A DNA stretch of 64,000 nucleotides from Gymnopilus junonius (GCA_015501075.1 JADNYJ010000096.1:62001-126000), one strand, 5' to 3'; numbered from the stretch's first letter, positions 50,546-62,575 are shown. Made by a program: numbers and translations. Notes: a model not told the origin generated them from the letters alone.

Positions 50546-51590
50546 CTAAACTCCGGGTCCAACGGGTGCCATCCAATTGTGTTGCATCGAAGGAATCCAC
50601 CGCAAAATACTGGTAACCTCTTCCTCATCATCACGGCTAAATGCGAGCATATGTAAAGATTCGAGAGAGCAGGCAGAGCGTTCGAGGAGATCAATCAAGG
50701 CATCCGCTGGCATTGGGGTCGGACACATATACAAGTTGTGAAGATGAGGAAGAGTGACTGACAAGAACATCCTCATATACTCATCATCGATGATCATGGA
50801 TGTCATTTGTATCTTGAGGAGCTGTTCGTGTACGATAGTCACATCCGGGAATTGAAAGTCCTCCTCCGATGGCTGAGAGATGTCCAATAATGTCAGGAAA
50901 GTTAAACAAGGAGCATGTTTGATGAGCTCAATACATTCGTTAACCACAATCGGGTCGAAATTCCGTACGGTGAGGTTATTCCACATGATTTCCACTGATC
51001 GGTAGTGATAGGGCATCTCATTCAGAACCACGTTCCGTGGACTGGCGCCTTCAAGATGCAATCAATGGTCGCTATTATCTGGGATCAAAATCAGTTTGAT
51101 GTTTTGAAGCATAGGGCAGTTGACTTGGAAAAAATATGTCCAGGACACAGGGATGCATAGCCGTAGTTCGAACCACATCCCAGAAGATTTATTAATTAAA
51201 TTGAGGAGAGAAGAAAACATTTCCGGTGCCTGTCACGGATCTGCATCGCTGGTTGGCACATGGATGGATACGAAAAGTGGCAATTGACGCGAGCGCTCAA
51301 GCCACCCTTGCAAGACTTCTGTCCAGTTCCATAGGTATAACTTTTGCAAGTGAAGTTAAATTTTTATAACCGTCCAAAGGCGAGAGAAAGTCCACGCAGT
51401 TTCCCTCCAGTAGCGACACACACGCCCCAGAAGCCAGGGCGTAATGAAAGCAGGTGAATTGGCCTCCTGAAGTGCGCTGGGGACACACAAGAGAAATATT
51501 GAAGAGGTAATTTCAGGAGGAAGATCGGTAACAAGGGTCTTCTGTGCATGAATTCCAGGGCATGGGCCCCGTAGGGTTTATTTGTTGAAG
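50546..51590 (-). pseudogene. F-box/LRR-like pseudogene with three in-frame stops
   Basis: One continuous frame keeps the F-box (LPPEITSSIFLLCVPSALQE, then LLGRVCRYWRETAWTFSRLW) and an LRR-like tail (HAPCLTFLTLLDIS, LPHLHNLYMCP, LLERSACSLESLHMLAF). It is interrupted by TAA at 51356-51358, TGA at 51233-51235 and TGA at 51062-51064. The frame itself is never shifted, so decay here is by point mutation rather than indel. The stops could have come from CAA and CGA codons by C-to-T change. It is related to the F-box gene at 15.4 kb. Confidence 0.85.
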
Positions 51591-52886
51591 ACAAAACAGA
51601 CTGTACAGATGTCTAAAGGAGGGAACTTGAATGCATAAATAAGTAAATAAATTTTTAACAGTTGATGCTACCTTACCTAAAGGACAGAAGCTTACTTAAA
51701 TGTCGAATTAACCACCGGGTACGTTAAGAGAAGTAAAAATGAGTCTTCATCAATATTGAACTGAATGTCGAAAGATCAAGCTCGAGTATGCGGAGGTCGA
51801 CGGGAACCCATCCGATTCTGACGAGGAAAAATCCAAGAGAACGACTTTCAGTCAATAAGAACAGTCAGTTCAAAGACCAGGACCCAAAGAGGTCCGCACG
51901 TTAACCACCAACTGCAAAGATGAAACCGCGAAGATGAGCCAAGCTGCCCCAGACAAAAACAACATCCGCAAAACCATCAATGACGGCAAAGCTTAAGCTG
52001 TAGCCAAGCCAGGCGAATAAGGCGACACTGGCTCTTCTTCTAGAGGTGGACAACGTTGGAAAGTAAAGAACAACTCGGAGGGCTGGAAGCTGTACATCTA
52101 GAACCAGAGGTAGCGTGATCTGCATTGATGTAAATTGGGCATAAATGAATCAGCCACCGCACGAAAAATCAGCTATATAGAACACGCATAGAATCAATAG
52201 CGAACACTCACTTGGAGAAAGTCAACATTAGGCGACGCGACCTCAAAAACACCAGGATTGCCTTCCGTCCCAGCTCCTCTCGTAGAAATCAGATAGCGTA
52301 AAGAAGGTAATGACGGGAGATAGGCCCCAAGAGATGAAGCCAGAACGTGCAAAGATGAGCAGAAGACGTCGACTGTATCGTGCCACGAGCAAGAACCGAT
52401 ATAGATTCAGGCCATTGCAAGAGAAAACGTGGGCCCGCGTCGTCCACAGAAAGAGTATCAGAGTTTCATCGCCCCCAATAGCCTGGAGATGAACGTCGGC
52501 GACGTACAGAGGCAGTTCAGGACCATGGTAAGAATGCTGAGGACGCTCAGGTCAGTGAGCGCCTTCTGCCGGTCAACTGTACAGTTGACGTCATCAATTC
52601 ACAGGCGATTTCCTCGTACCATTTTCGCCTCTCATGATCAAGACAGCCAGTTTTGAATCCATTGTACTGGCTGGTGTTCTTCCTGCCGATCTTCATGAGC
52701 ATTATCCTCCCTGTTTTATACTTATACCTCGCCCAACTATCTCGCGCTGTGATCTTCGTGCTGTCTACGCCTGGACTCCGACTTGGAAATTTTGTTTCTG
52801 CCTTTGTCATGCTATAATGCCACCCAATTTGGACTGAGCCATGATCAACGCTTATATTACCTAGGCTCGTCTACGCAACTAACAGA
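51591..52886. other. Intergenic, nothing recognised
   Basis: Frames are short and overlapping. The only structured feature is the palindrome-containing motif near 52,570. The last ~280 bases are the 3' flank of the prenyl-synthetase fusion gene. Confidence 0.4.
52568..52596. repeat. 29-bp dispersed motif, copy 2, with perfect palindrome
   Basis: The core at 52572-52589 is the perfect 18-bp palindrome GTCAACTGTACAGTTGAC, followed by GTCATCA so that a CRE-like TGACGTCA is formed. It matches 43759-43787 at 28 of 29 positions. Confidence 0.8.
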
Positions 52887-55375
52887 TTAAATACTATGGT
52901 ACTCGCCCATGTACCGACACAGTGCATGAGCAAATACTTTCGCTTGGTTGTCCTCTAAGTGTTCCTCGACCGCTGCCCATGACTCGTCCACCATCCTTTG
53001 CGCATCCTCAATACACTTCTCAACCACGCCGTACTCCTCCAGCTTATCAATAACATTCTTGGTCGTTTCGTCATCTTCCGGCTTGCTCAATACCGTTTCC
53101 CAAACCCACTTCGCCTCCTCTAATGGCATCATCTGGCCTGCTTTAGCGATGGGAATGCTGATCTTCCCTGATCTTATGTCATCTCCTCGCCTCTTCAATG
53201 GTTTCTGCGCCGGATTTCCCGTCCGTTGCTCCTCTTTCTGATTCTGCACCTGTGACCCTCGCCGCATATCATACACATCATCCACAATCTGGAACGCCAA
53301 TCCAACCCGTTCCCACTGTGCCGCCAATACTTTAGTCTGCTCAGATTTGGCTCCAGCGAATAGCGCCGCCATCTTGGCAATATTCCCCACGACAACCGCC
53401 GTCTTCAATCGGTGCACTGACAAGATACACCTCTCCAACGCAGCAGGCTCCGTCTTCCCCGCCAATATATCATCCAACAGTGACTGCTGCTGTCCCGCAA
53501 TATCCAGTGCCTGACCTGCATGCGCAAACCGCATCGTCTCGAAGAAGATCTCCAAAACGCCGAGCTTCGTCTCAGCAGTCAAATCAGGAATTGACTGAAT
53601 AGCGGTATGGAAAGCGAAGTACGCGGCTTCACCTGCGTTGATAGCGCTGGCGAGGCCCCAGACGGTGTGGACGGCCGGCACGCCGCGGCGTATGGGACTC
53701 TCGTCTTGAATGTCATCGATTATCAGGGTACCGGTGTGGACAAGTTCTATGGCGGCGACTAGAGGTCTATATGGTTCAGGATCGCAGCCCAAAATAGAGA
53801 TCGAGAGCATGGACATGTAGGATCTCCAGGATTTTCCAGTTCCATTGATGAGATGGCGGACAGGAGCAAAGACGTGCTGATAGAGGATATCCAAGGATAC
53901 ATTCTGCATATAGCGAAGCGGGCTACTATCACTGACAGGGTTTGACACAGCGCTAGAACCGGAATCGGATGTGCCAACGTAATCCGTCGAATTGAAGCCA
54001 AAGGTCTTCATGGCGTGTTCCGGGCTGAGGAGGCGTTCTGGATAGATCTTGGACACCTCAAGCGTGGTCAGAAGAGCAGCGCGCTTCAAGTACTTTTCGA
54101 GACTTGCGATATACTGTGCAGGTCGAATCTGTGGAAAAAATGACGATGGGTGAGTAACTTTCCGCCTGCGAGTACCAATCTGAAAGGAAACTAATTACCT
54201 CAACGAAGCCCAGCCCATCCACGCTGTCCTCGCCCAACTTCCCGGTTACCTCAACCCTACCCTTCCAATACGCTCTCCCCTCGCATATCGTCCCAAATTC
54301 CTGCTGCGGAAACGCTGCGTTGAGAGTGAGTTCGACCTTCATTTCCGGTATGTTCAACTTGAACTTAGTCCCATAGTCATTCAGTGTCGACATTGAAGAC
54401 CAGGTATCCAGCGCTTCCAAGTCATATTCCTGGCAGATGGTTAATTTTCCTTGAGGAGAAACAAGAAAGGCCTTCTTGACGCGTAAAGTAGCACTTCCAT
54501 CGAGGACGTTGACGTCCCAGAGGGTATGGAGCTTGATATCCCAGCCATGTGAGAGCTGCAGCGCGGCTGAGATCCAAGAACTCTCCGTTTCGTTGCCTGT
54601 AACCTGATCTCGCCTCCAACATTCCCTCCAGTTTCCGTCTCGAACCACGCGAAGACCCGGTGCTATCAATAACAACGTCTGCACCGTCCAATCGCAATGT
54701 TCCAGATACATCGCAGCGCGGGACAACAGAATGGCCAGCTCCACTATCCAGCTCATAGTGGATAGGCCCTCTCTCAATCGGCAGAATAAGATCCAAGTCG
54801 AACCCATACGACCCATCCTGTGCATGTGCAGTGACGCGATACACTTCCTCCGCAGAAGTACCATCTCCATCGACCCGTCTTTCCATCCTAGCAAGATCGT
54901 CATACTTCAAGTCGAGTACGACAGAACCCTCAGTCAACACCGAGACGGAATCATCGGCGAGTAAACGATCAGGAGCTGGGACCTTCCCCTTTTCAAGCAT
55001 ATCGAGGAACGAGGAACGAATGAAGGGATCCATCAGCGTGTCTGCTTGCATAGTGCGCTGGAGGTGGTGGAGGTGGTTGGAGTCCATCGCGCTGGTCGAG
55101 AAGTATCGTCCTTTCGAACTAGGCTGATTCGACGCGTTGAGAACGACTCCAGTCGTAGTGGCAGTGACTGGTAGCAATGAGATAGCGAATTGGACGACAT
55201 GGGAGTGAACGTCGGATTGGGCTTGCGGATGATTGACGGCAGCGGAGGTGCGGTCTTCCTCAAGAATGAGATGAATGCGGAAGCTTTTCGACCATCGACG
55301 AGTGGCAAGTGGAAGTGGTATGACCACGGTCGACGCCATTCGGAGTTGGTGAAATGTGAGGTTAAATTCGGGCAT
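52887..55375 (-). CDS. Lipocalin-like domain / polyprenyl synthetase fusion
   Basis: Exon 2 (52887-54128) encodes a complete trans-prenyltransferase of the FPP/GGPP-synthase fold. The first Asp-rich motif is DDIQDESPIRRG, the second is FQIVDDVYDM, and GDDIRSGKISIPIA follows. Such enzymes join isoprenyl diphosphates into C15-C20 chains. Exon 1 (54199-55375) encodes ~390 residues with the pattern of lipocalin-fold AttH/CrtC or fungal Diels-Alderase proteins: RGPIHYELDSGAGH, CDVSGTLRLDGADVVIDSTG, RDGNW, WISAALQLSHGWDIKL. The intron (54129-54198) joins them in frame: GLGFVEV then IRPAQYIASLEKYLKRAAL. Total ~805 residues. One base must be dropped at the CCC run 54656-54658 (GGG on the coding strand) to link STG to LRVVRDGNW. 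The start could also be the Met at 55339. Prenyl synthetase: certain. N-terminal family: likely. Function as a bifunctional terpene enzyme: inference. Confidence 0.75.
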
Positions 55376-56514
55376 TTCAGCCTGCAGAAGATGGGTGGCT
55401 TCACTTGCGGCAAAAATGGCAACGGAAGGTTAGGGAAATTTCGTCGGATTGCTGACGGTTATAACATTTGAACATTGAAAATTCAACAGCACTGAAGCTG
55501 AGCCAGGTGGGGCGCGTAAGGAGCGATGTCGACACATTTAGTGAAGCGGAAAAACAAGATGGCAGGAAGAACGATTCCGCCTGTCAAGAGTGTCAATACT
55601 CATCAGAACAGGTTGACTCTTCCCGCACACGTTCTGATAGACTTGCAATATTTCCCACCATCGAAAAATGGAAGACCAATCAGGGAACCCTCAACTTGAA
55701 AGGATTTGAGGGAATTTGTTGGCTCGAACATATTTCCCGTGAACGAGCGAATAGGAAGTTTGGCTGTATTCTTTCGTACATCCATCCTTTCAAATCACAG
55801 CCGCTCGTGCTACGTACTACCCCATCGGTCCACAATTGTGTTCTAGGAAATTTAGGAAGACATATGGAGAATTCATGACATTTGCAAAATTGGCGCTCCA
55901 CTCCTTAGGCTCGATCTTTTATAAATGAATTCATGTCATCCGGATTTCTTGGATCTCCGTAATCTAAACCGAAAACATGAGTTGGCACCTTCTGGCGACA
56001 GTGCTTCCTCATTTCAATTCGAGCTTATGGACATTCCTTGTGTACCAATAAGAATAAGACCCAACTACTCCGGCGATATATCGTAGTATTGATGAATGGA
56101 AGCCACCATGGTTAACAGCTGAACAACAGCCAGAATGGTATCTACGTCATTAATTTTCTTCAATAGTCCAAGCGATAACCATGTTTATTTTCTTTCGCCT
56201 TTGTAGGCGACGGTTTTGATTTGCAATTTACCAAGGCAGTCCACTTAATTTTCGCCCGACCTCACAAAAGCTATTCAGTTCAATGTTCTATCCGGGATCA
56301 GTCATTATCGGGATTTGAACGGGCAATTGACGATTGGCTTACAGTCGTCGTCCTTGGATATAAGAGAGTGGATCACAGGGACCTATTAGGACCCAACTCG
56401 ATAACCGTCTTCTAAACTTTGTCCACTCTCAAAATTTTACTGAAAACGTAAGCCCTTTTTGTTTATTCATTTATCTATCCCTTTGCTCATCCATATGTCT
56501 AACCGACCCATCAG
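55376..56514. other. Divergent intergenic region
   Basis: This lies between the start of the fusion gene (minus) and the secreted-protein gene (plus), so it should hold both promoters. The plus-strand frame 55468-55878 (136 codons) has no recognisable motif and is not called. Nothing else is seen. Confidence 0.4.
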
Positions 56515-57018
56515 ATGAAGTTCGCCAACGTCTTCGTGCTCCTTTCCCTCTCACTGCTGAACGTCGTGCCGGTCTTTGCCACTCCTGTCGCGGACGACGC
56601 CGCCACCGCTGCTACTGCTGCGACAGCTGCCTCTGCCGCCACCGCCGCCAGCGCTCAGGCCACTTCAGGCGTAGCACCCATCCTCGCCCAGTTGTACCCC
56701 GGTGTCATTTCAGCCGTCACTCAACTCAGCCCGGGCGCCGCTCAGAACGTCACTGCTGCCATCAAGCAAGCCTGCCATGCCGTGAAGGACATCAAGACCG
56801 ACGACGCTCAGGCCACTGAGGATGCCCCGACTTCCATCTTAGCGCCCCTCACTGGTGTCGTCAGCAGCATTATTTTTGCTCTCCTTCCTACTTTGGCACC
56901 TTTTCTTAGCACACTTTTGAGTGTTGCGACGGGAGACACTTCCGCTTCCCCTTACATTGTCGCTACTGCCCAACAAACCTGCGAGATCGTATTCAATGGT
57001 ACTGATGGAGCTGCATGA
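56515..57018 (+). CDS. Small secreted alanine-rich protein
   Basis: 167 residues without introns. A clear signal peptide (MKFANVFVLLSLSLLNVVPV, cleavage after FA) is followed by an Ala/Thr repeat of the type ATAATAATAASAATAASAQA. A mixed region then holds one Cys (QACHAVK), and a hydrophobic stretch near residues 106-140 (LAPLTGVVSSIIFALLPTLA) comes before the second and last Cys (QTCEIVF). The two cysteines could form one disulfide. Codon use is strongly C-ending, as in highly expressed fungal genes. I do not recognise the family; a wall or surface protein is possible. Confidence 0.75.
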   Translation: MKFANVFVLLSLSLLNVVPVFATPVADDAATAATAATAASAATAASAQATSGVAPILAQLYPGVISAVTQLSPGAAQNVTAAIKQACHAVKDIKTDDAQATEDAPTSILAPLTGVVSSIIFALLPTLAPFLSTLLSVATGDTSASPYIVATAQQTCEIVFNGTDGAA

Positions 57019-58065
57019 GGTGAGTCGAGTACTCAACTGTTTCTGTGGCTATTCATTTTCCTTTTGACAAGGCCGTCAAAGTCCCAACATAAGCGCGCGA
57101 AGGCGGTGGTGGTTAAAATAAGGTGTGACATTCAATTGTTCTTATCTCTCATATAGTGATTACGCTCTCTAGGAAAAGAGACATAGTTCTTACGTTTTTA
57201 GTGTCGAAGTCTGTCGAAGTCTTTCTTGTGGTTTGATCATTGAATTCATTTGTACCCTATGCCCGTTATTGGGGACACTATTGGGGATGAATGTTTAGTA
57301 AGATAGATCCTAAGAATCGAAGTACAGATTGGCATACTCAAAATTTGGACGTGATTTTGGCATTTCGAGGAGACAAGAACTAGGGGAAATAATCAATGTG
57401 AGACGGAGAGAAATTAGTCCATATGTGCTAAGACTTGAAAAGGTAAAAGACCCTCAGGGTCATTCAGATTAGTAGAGAATTCGGTACTGTCCAAGGCAAC
57501 ATCGTTACTAGTGCTCGGACTGACATCACCAACTCCTTCCGACAACAATTGGGCTAAATAAGGTTGAAATAACGCTCCGACAAGTCAAGAGAAATTTGTG
57601 CACATTCAACATCAATTCAACTCTTTTTGAGCTCGAAGAAATAAACACGTTATAAATTATGGATAAGGATGAGGTCTGGAAGATGTGGGACGCGACTGAC
57701 GGAGGTTGACAACGTTTAAGCGAGGTTGCACAGGAAGTGTCGGTACGGTGTATTTACTCTTATTTACCAGGACAGTCCGAGCCTGGACCGGGCCTCGCTC
57801 GACATGTGCTCAGCCTGGTCAAGGTCAACTCTGCGATACTTCTGTTAGCTAAATCCACATTGTGCTTCTGACAGATTATTTGTATATCATTTAAGAGGTT
57901 GTTTTGCTGCTAACATCAGGCAAGACATCGGAAATTTGATTGGAAGGAGATGTGGCAAATAGCATTAAAGTAGGAATTCTTACGTCCAAAAGGAAACCAA
58001 AACGAACCAACAGGATTCATATCATACAGGCAGCAGTACAAAGGTACAGCAAAAGAAAGTACCCC
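57019..58065. other. Intergenic, nothing recognised
   Basis: This is the 3' flanks of the converging secreted-protein gene and oxygenase gene. Short frames lack motifs; no RNA gene or repeat seen. Confidence 0.45.
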
Positions 58066-58843
58066 CTATTTCTTTCGGAAGAACAAATCACTCCTCAGGG
58101 CATACTTGACGCCTTTTGTTACGTCTTCGCCGCTATGGTAGAGCCCCCTCTGCTGGAAGACCAGAACACGCCCCTTCTTTGGCTCGATATCAACATACCT
58201 CTCATCTTTTCCTATAATTCGCGTCGCTCCGCCTTCCACGCCGTCTTCTCCGAGATAAATCTGAATGGTGACTCGCGCTTGCCGACCATCTGGGAGTTCG
58301 AGCTGACCGTCCGCATGAGGTCTGAAGTAATGACCTTTCTCGTATCTTAAGAAACTCAGACGTTCGTTAACACTGTAATTTTTTTGTTAAATTACGACGA
58401 TCTTGATATGGAGTGTGGCATATACGAAAAACGTACCCATCTAACTCCCAAGTCTGTTTGATCTTTCCACGAGGCCCAACAACCGTCTCCCACTCATCCC
58501 CAGGCTCGATCTTGACCAGCTCTGGGATATATGGCAGAAGGCGCTGATAGATCCTATTTGCCGCCTCATGATCGAAGCGCAAGATGCGTTGACTGTTCCT
58601 GTAATCGGTGTCGACGTATTGCTGATGAGCTTGCAAGCCGTAGTGGACCGCCGCTTGCTTCCACTCCGAGTCGGATTCAGCTAGGGCGATGAGCTCGGCA
58701 CATTCCTCTGAAGTGAACACGTCATCGAGGACCTTGACGTAGAATCCTTTATAGGTCTTTGCTACTGGGGTGTTGGAGAAATCGAAGACAGGTGCGTTGA
58801 CTTGGCGGGCTGCTTGACGAGCTGCTTGACGGGTCAAGGGCAT
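58066..58843 (-). CDS. 2OG-Fe(II) oxygenase, prolyl 4-hydroxylase type
   Basis: This enzyme class uses oxygen and 2-oxoglutarate to hydroxylate proline or a related substrate. Exon 1 is 58437-58843, the intron is 58373-58436 (GTACGT...ACAG) and exon 2 is 58066-58372, giving about 237 residues. The N-terminal part has VLDDVFTSEECAELIALAE and NSQRILRFDHEAANRIYQRL. The core has VNERLSFLRYEKGHYFRPHA, then HADG, and later GLYHSGEDVTKGVKYALRSD. The iron ligands are His and Asp of HAD and the His of YHSG; the Lys ten residues after that His is the usual 2-oxoglutarate anchor. The catalytic set is complete, and the gene reads without breaks. I start at MPLTRQ; an in-frame Met further upstream reads like leader. 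No signal peptide or transmembrane helix, so cytosolic or nuclear. Confidence 0.9.
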
Positions 58844-60170
58844 GATAGTCTGGGCGGTCTCGAGTTTACTTAGTACGTGTGTGAATGATAGATTTGTAGA
58901 AGGAACTCTCGAGATACATACTCGACTGTCCTTGATTATATCTTCAGAGATGTCGCGCCTCCGAGGATGACAGTAGTTCGAGTCAGGAGTCAAGAAGGAG
59001 GCTGTGCATGCATCGTTCTGGGTACGTCAACGTGCCGAACTAACCTGTCTGTGACACTCCATGCTGCAGTGTTGCGGTGGTAGTCTGTCACTTTTAGGGA
59101 ATTAATAAGTCGTAAGGCGACACCCCATGAGAAAGGTTACCATGCATAGTCAAAGATATCGTCGGATGATCAGATGGATGGCAAATGTTGAAGGCTAGAC
59201 TCATTACTGTATCTAGCAGTATAGATGAAACAATCGGCAAGTTCACTGACATCGACGAGTATTCGACACACCAAAGGCGAACCCTTTCATCTGAAGGTAA
59301 AGGTCCAAAGACGTCGCAGAACCCAAATGATACAAATGTCGGAGTTACTGGAGGAAAACAGTCCATTTTTTCAGATACGCCGTCGATAGGGCGTCGAGTA
59401 CAACTGAGAAGAAATCAGCTGCTATGCGGGGGGCTTTTGAGAGGGAAACACATACTGAATCTCACTGTTTCCGTTCCCGCTAATTTCCTATATCCACCGC
59501 CCTAGATTCGAAAATTGCGGAATCTTGAATGTATTGCGTGGCAGAACGTTGGAGGTCAGAACCAGCCTGGAGTAGGCCGAGTGAAACTAAACATATAATG
59601 AGTTAGCTACCACATGCTTTACTCGTAAGTGGAGAACCGACACTTACCTGATGATACAGCCTGAAAACCTCTTTTACATCAGCCAAAAGTCTTCTCATTA
59701 AAGGAATTGTTGAAGAAAGACACCGGTAATGAAAGGCCAAAGCCGGAGGGAGGTCGTAGCGTCAGATGCTGGAAAGGTTCGGCTGAGGCATGTACAGAGC
59801 AGCAAGAGGTTGCGAAGAAGTGGGACACGGTTTGGACGCGGTGGAAGAATACAGGACGCGTAAGATGTCTGTTTAATCTTGTTATCATGATCCTCCGAGC
59901 GTTCGGCATCTGATATCACCTGTCAAACCGTCTGTACATCTGGCCCTTTTCTACGCCGACTCGCGCTTCTACAATTATATACATCTCAGGGCTCTCGAGT
60001 CCTGATAATCATACCATACACTCCATATAAACAATATCAGATTCCGCTTCTTTGGCCTGCTCTCGAAGTGATAGCACTGGTTCATTCTCACCGCTCGCAC
60101 ACCAACTCGGGGAACTCTACATAAGTTGGGACATCGAGTGCATTTAAAATACTTACTATCCAAGAAAGTA
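58844..60170. other. Intergenic, nothing recognised
   Basis: Upstream region of the oxygenase and 3' flank of the DUF6533 gene. Frames near 59,100-59,900 on both strands show no family motif. Confidence 0.4.
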
Positions 60171-61820
60171 TTAATCCACTGTATTCTCAATGAATATCGA
60201 AATATGGCAACCCCAAAACGCTGGACATTGCGATAGAAAACCCAGCAGGTCCTTCAATCAGAGCAGTCTATGCAAGCACAATTGGTCATAAACTTCACTT
60301 TAACAGGAAAAAAAGCCATACTCACTTGATCTAAAATCCAGACAACCAAACAGGACAGGTACACGGCTCCAATCCTTTAGAAACGGTACGCTATGTACTG
60401 GTCTTGAAAGTACGAAAAGCTGAACTTCACTCACGCCAAAAAATACATGATAGAATCCCTGACGAGGATGTCAGAGAGTCGTGGGCGGTTGAATAACTTA
60501 ACCATCCCATGGCCGTTGAGATGATGATCCCTCCATTTCTGATATCCATGCATCAGAGCCAAATAGCAGAGGAGGATTTCAAATGCTAAGATCGGTATCC
60601 AGAACGCAAACAAATGCGGTTGTAGATTACCAGCACAGATTGGTCCATTTGGAGCTTCTATGGCAAAGGCTAGCATTTTCCGGTCAGATGAGCGGATAGT
60701 TAAGGTAAATCCACAAAAGAATGCACTAACCTTGAATATCTCTAACACCTAATCCCATTACAATGGCGGCTGTTGTCGAACACACGAAAAAGGACCCCAG
60801 CATTAGGCGCACTATGAAAGGGTTTCCGCGGTAAATCGCATATATCCGAATTTGCAGAATGACTATCCAAGGTCATCTGTCGCTGAGGGGAGTCAACAGT
60901 CTAGTGTTTTCATTGCTTACTCTCTGCCATTATACATCCTATTAGGCCTGAAAAGCTTTCCCATATATAGTAGTTCTTGCCTAGAATACATTTAACGCAG
61001 AAAGCTTCAACGAACATGGCTGAACTCACAACTTAACAGGTACAACGGAAGGGGCCATTTAAATATAAAGCTTGATGGTGAATGAATAATACGTACAGCT
61101 AGAAAGAGTCAGTTCGGAATAGATTGACTTAGGTTATCATCCTCACCTGCGATGAAAGTTCTGAAGGGAAGTAGACTAGAAGAATTCGTTAGTCGGATTT
61201 TGATATTTACAAAAAATGAATGTGAGTTTACTGTAGTCAGCAAATCTGATAAAAAAGTTAGTTGACGTATTAGCAAATAAGCATGAAAATGACTGTTCTT
61301 ACGTCCCAGCTGCCAGGACATAATAACGGTTCTACAAATGTTGAAATTGATTAGTGATATAGTCGACGAATAAGGGGCACTGAGGCTAACGATGAGGAAT
61401 ATAATTTTTGGGAAGCGCCATTCTGTTCTCTATTGCCAATACTCGTGAAATGGCAATTTCCTGTGAATATACGCAGAAGCATACCCATATTAAGTTGACC
61501 TGAAACAATGATACAACGCATAATCAGAAAAAAATCACCAAGGACGATTGGTTTTGGCGCTCGCCTCACGGTCAAAAGTGAGAACTACTCAAGTATGTGT
61601 AAGTATACTTGTAGCAATAGGGCGAGTGCTCGATTTCGTGACGCACTATAGTCGTAGAAAACAATAATAGTCGATGCCACTTGGGTAGGAGTAAACATAT
61701 ATAGCCAACTGGAGAAGCTTACAAGCACTTACAGCGCGCATTGCGAGAAATGTCGACTCGCTTGAGTTGCACAATTGCATCATCGAAGTGGGATGTCAAG
61801 AATGGCACCGACGCCTGCAT
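60171..61820 (-). CDS. DUF6533-family multi-pass membrane protein
   Basis: This large agaricomycete membrane-protein family has no known function. The start MQASVPFLTSHFDDAI leads into QLKRVDISRNAR, joined by splicing (introns 61680-61732 and 61585-61646) to LASTIIVFYDYILTFDREAS, the N-terminal DUF6533 signature with Y-D-Y and the T-F-x-R-E motif. Further exons give NRYYVLAAG near 61,310 and, over 60748-60431, CAGNLQPHLFAFWIPILAFE, LLCYLALMHGY and RLSDILVRDSIMYFLA. The last exon gives TALIEGPAGFSIAMSSVLG. After that the frame needs one base removed at CCCC 60211-60214 to end as in relatives. Several middle exons could not be resolved, so only the outline is reliable. An alternative start is the Met at 62009. 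Confidence 0.7.
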
Positions 61821-62575
61821 CGGAGAGGTGGTGGAACAGTGGACGAAATGAATAATTGAGGATAAGATGGGATGTCGGATGTTCAGAATTGTCGGGGAAG
61901 CATTATATTGCGGTGCCTCTCCTGATGATCGTTTCCGCGTCTCGACTTGACTGTGTTCTGGAACACAGATAACTCTAGGAATCATTGGAATCATTCCATC
62001 ATCGCTCATTCGTCCTGTAATGCAGAAAAATCAGATTTCAGATTGGATGGGAGCCAAAGTAATTTTAGGAAGTGATGTCTTTGAAATTTCAGACAGCGTA
62101 TTAGAGAGAGTGGAAGGCCGCCCACTTGATGGTTGATATGCTTACTGATATCTTCTCTTTATTTATAAATGGTATCTGTTTCTAAACAAAGCTTAGCCTC
62201 CTAGGCCAAAAATTTCTTTCAATGCGAGAGGGTACTTTGATCCCTTGGTCAATCCTTCGATGTTGATACGATTCAATTGAAACCTAGCCAGCGGCTGAGA
62301 TCAGGAAGTCGACAGTTGAATGGATCAAGAAACATGTCAATCAGTTAATGGAGGTGAGAATGAGCCTTAGCAAGGTTTTAACTGTCGCGTGAGATCCCAT
62401 TGCGCAAGGGATCAACTAGCTCCGGGTCCTGAGTTACTAACTATGGATCAGAAGAAAGTCTTTCTCAGCAGATTGGCTGAATTAGATACATACATTCGCT
62501 AAGATCGGCCAATATCCTCCATCCTCATTCTAGTCGCCACTCTTCTGTGAATAGCAAACTGATATGTCATCACCG
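61821..62575. other. Upstream region of the DUF6533 gene
   Basis: The minus-strand frame continues open to a Met at 62009, which may be part of the DUF6533 gene or leader. Beyond it nothing is recognised. Confidence 0.4.

Noticed and set aside
55468..55878. 136-codon plus-strand ORF divergent from the fusion gene
   Set aside because: No motif, no splice support, and it fills the expected promoter interval.
57940..58350. 136-codon plus-strand ORF
   Set aside because: It is antisense to exon 2 of the 2OG-Fe(II) oxygenase, whose catalytic motifs and intron fit perfectly on the other strand.
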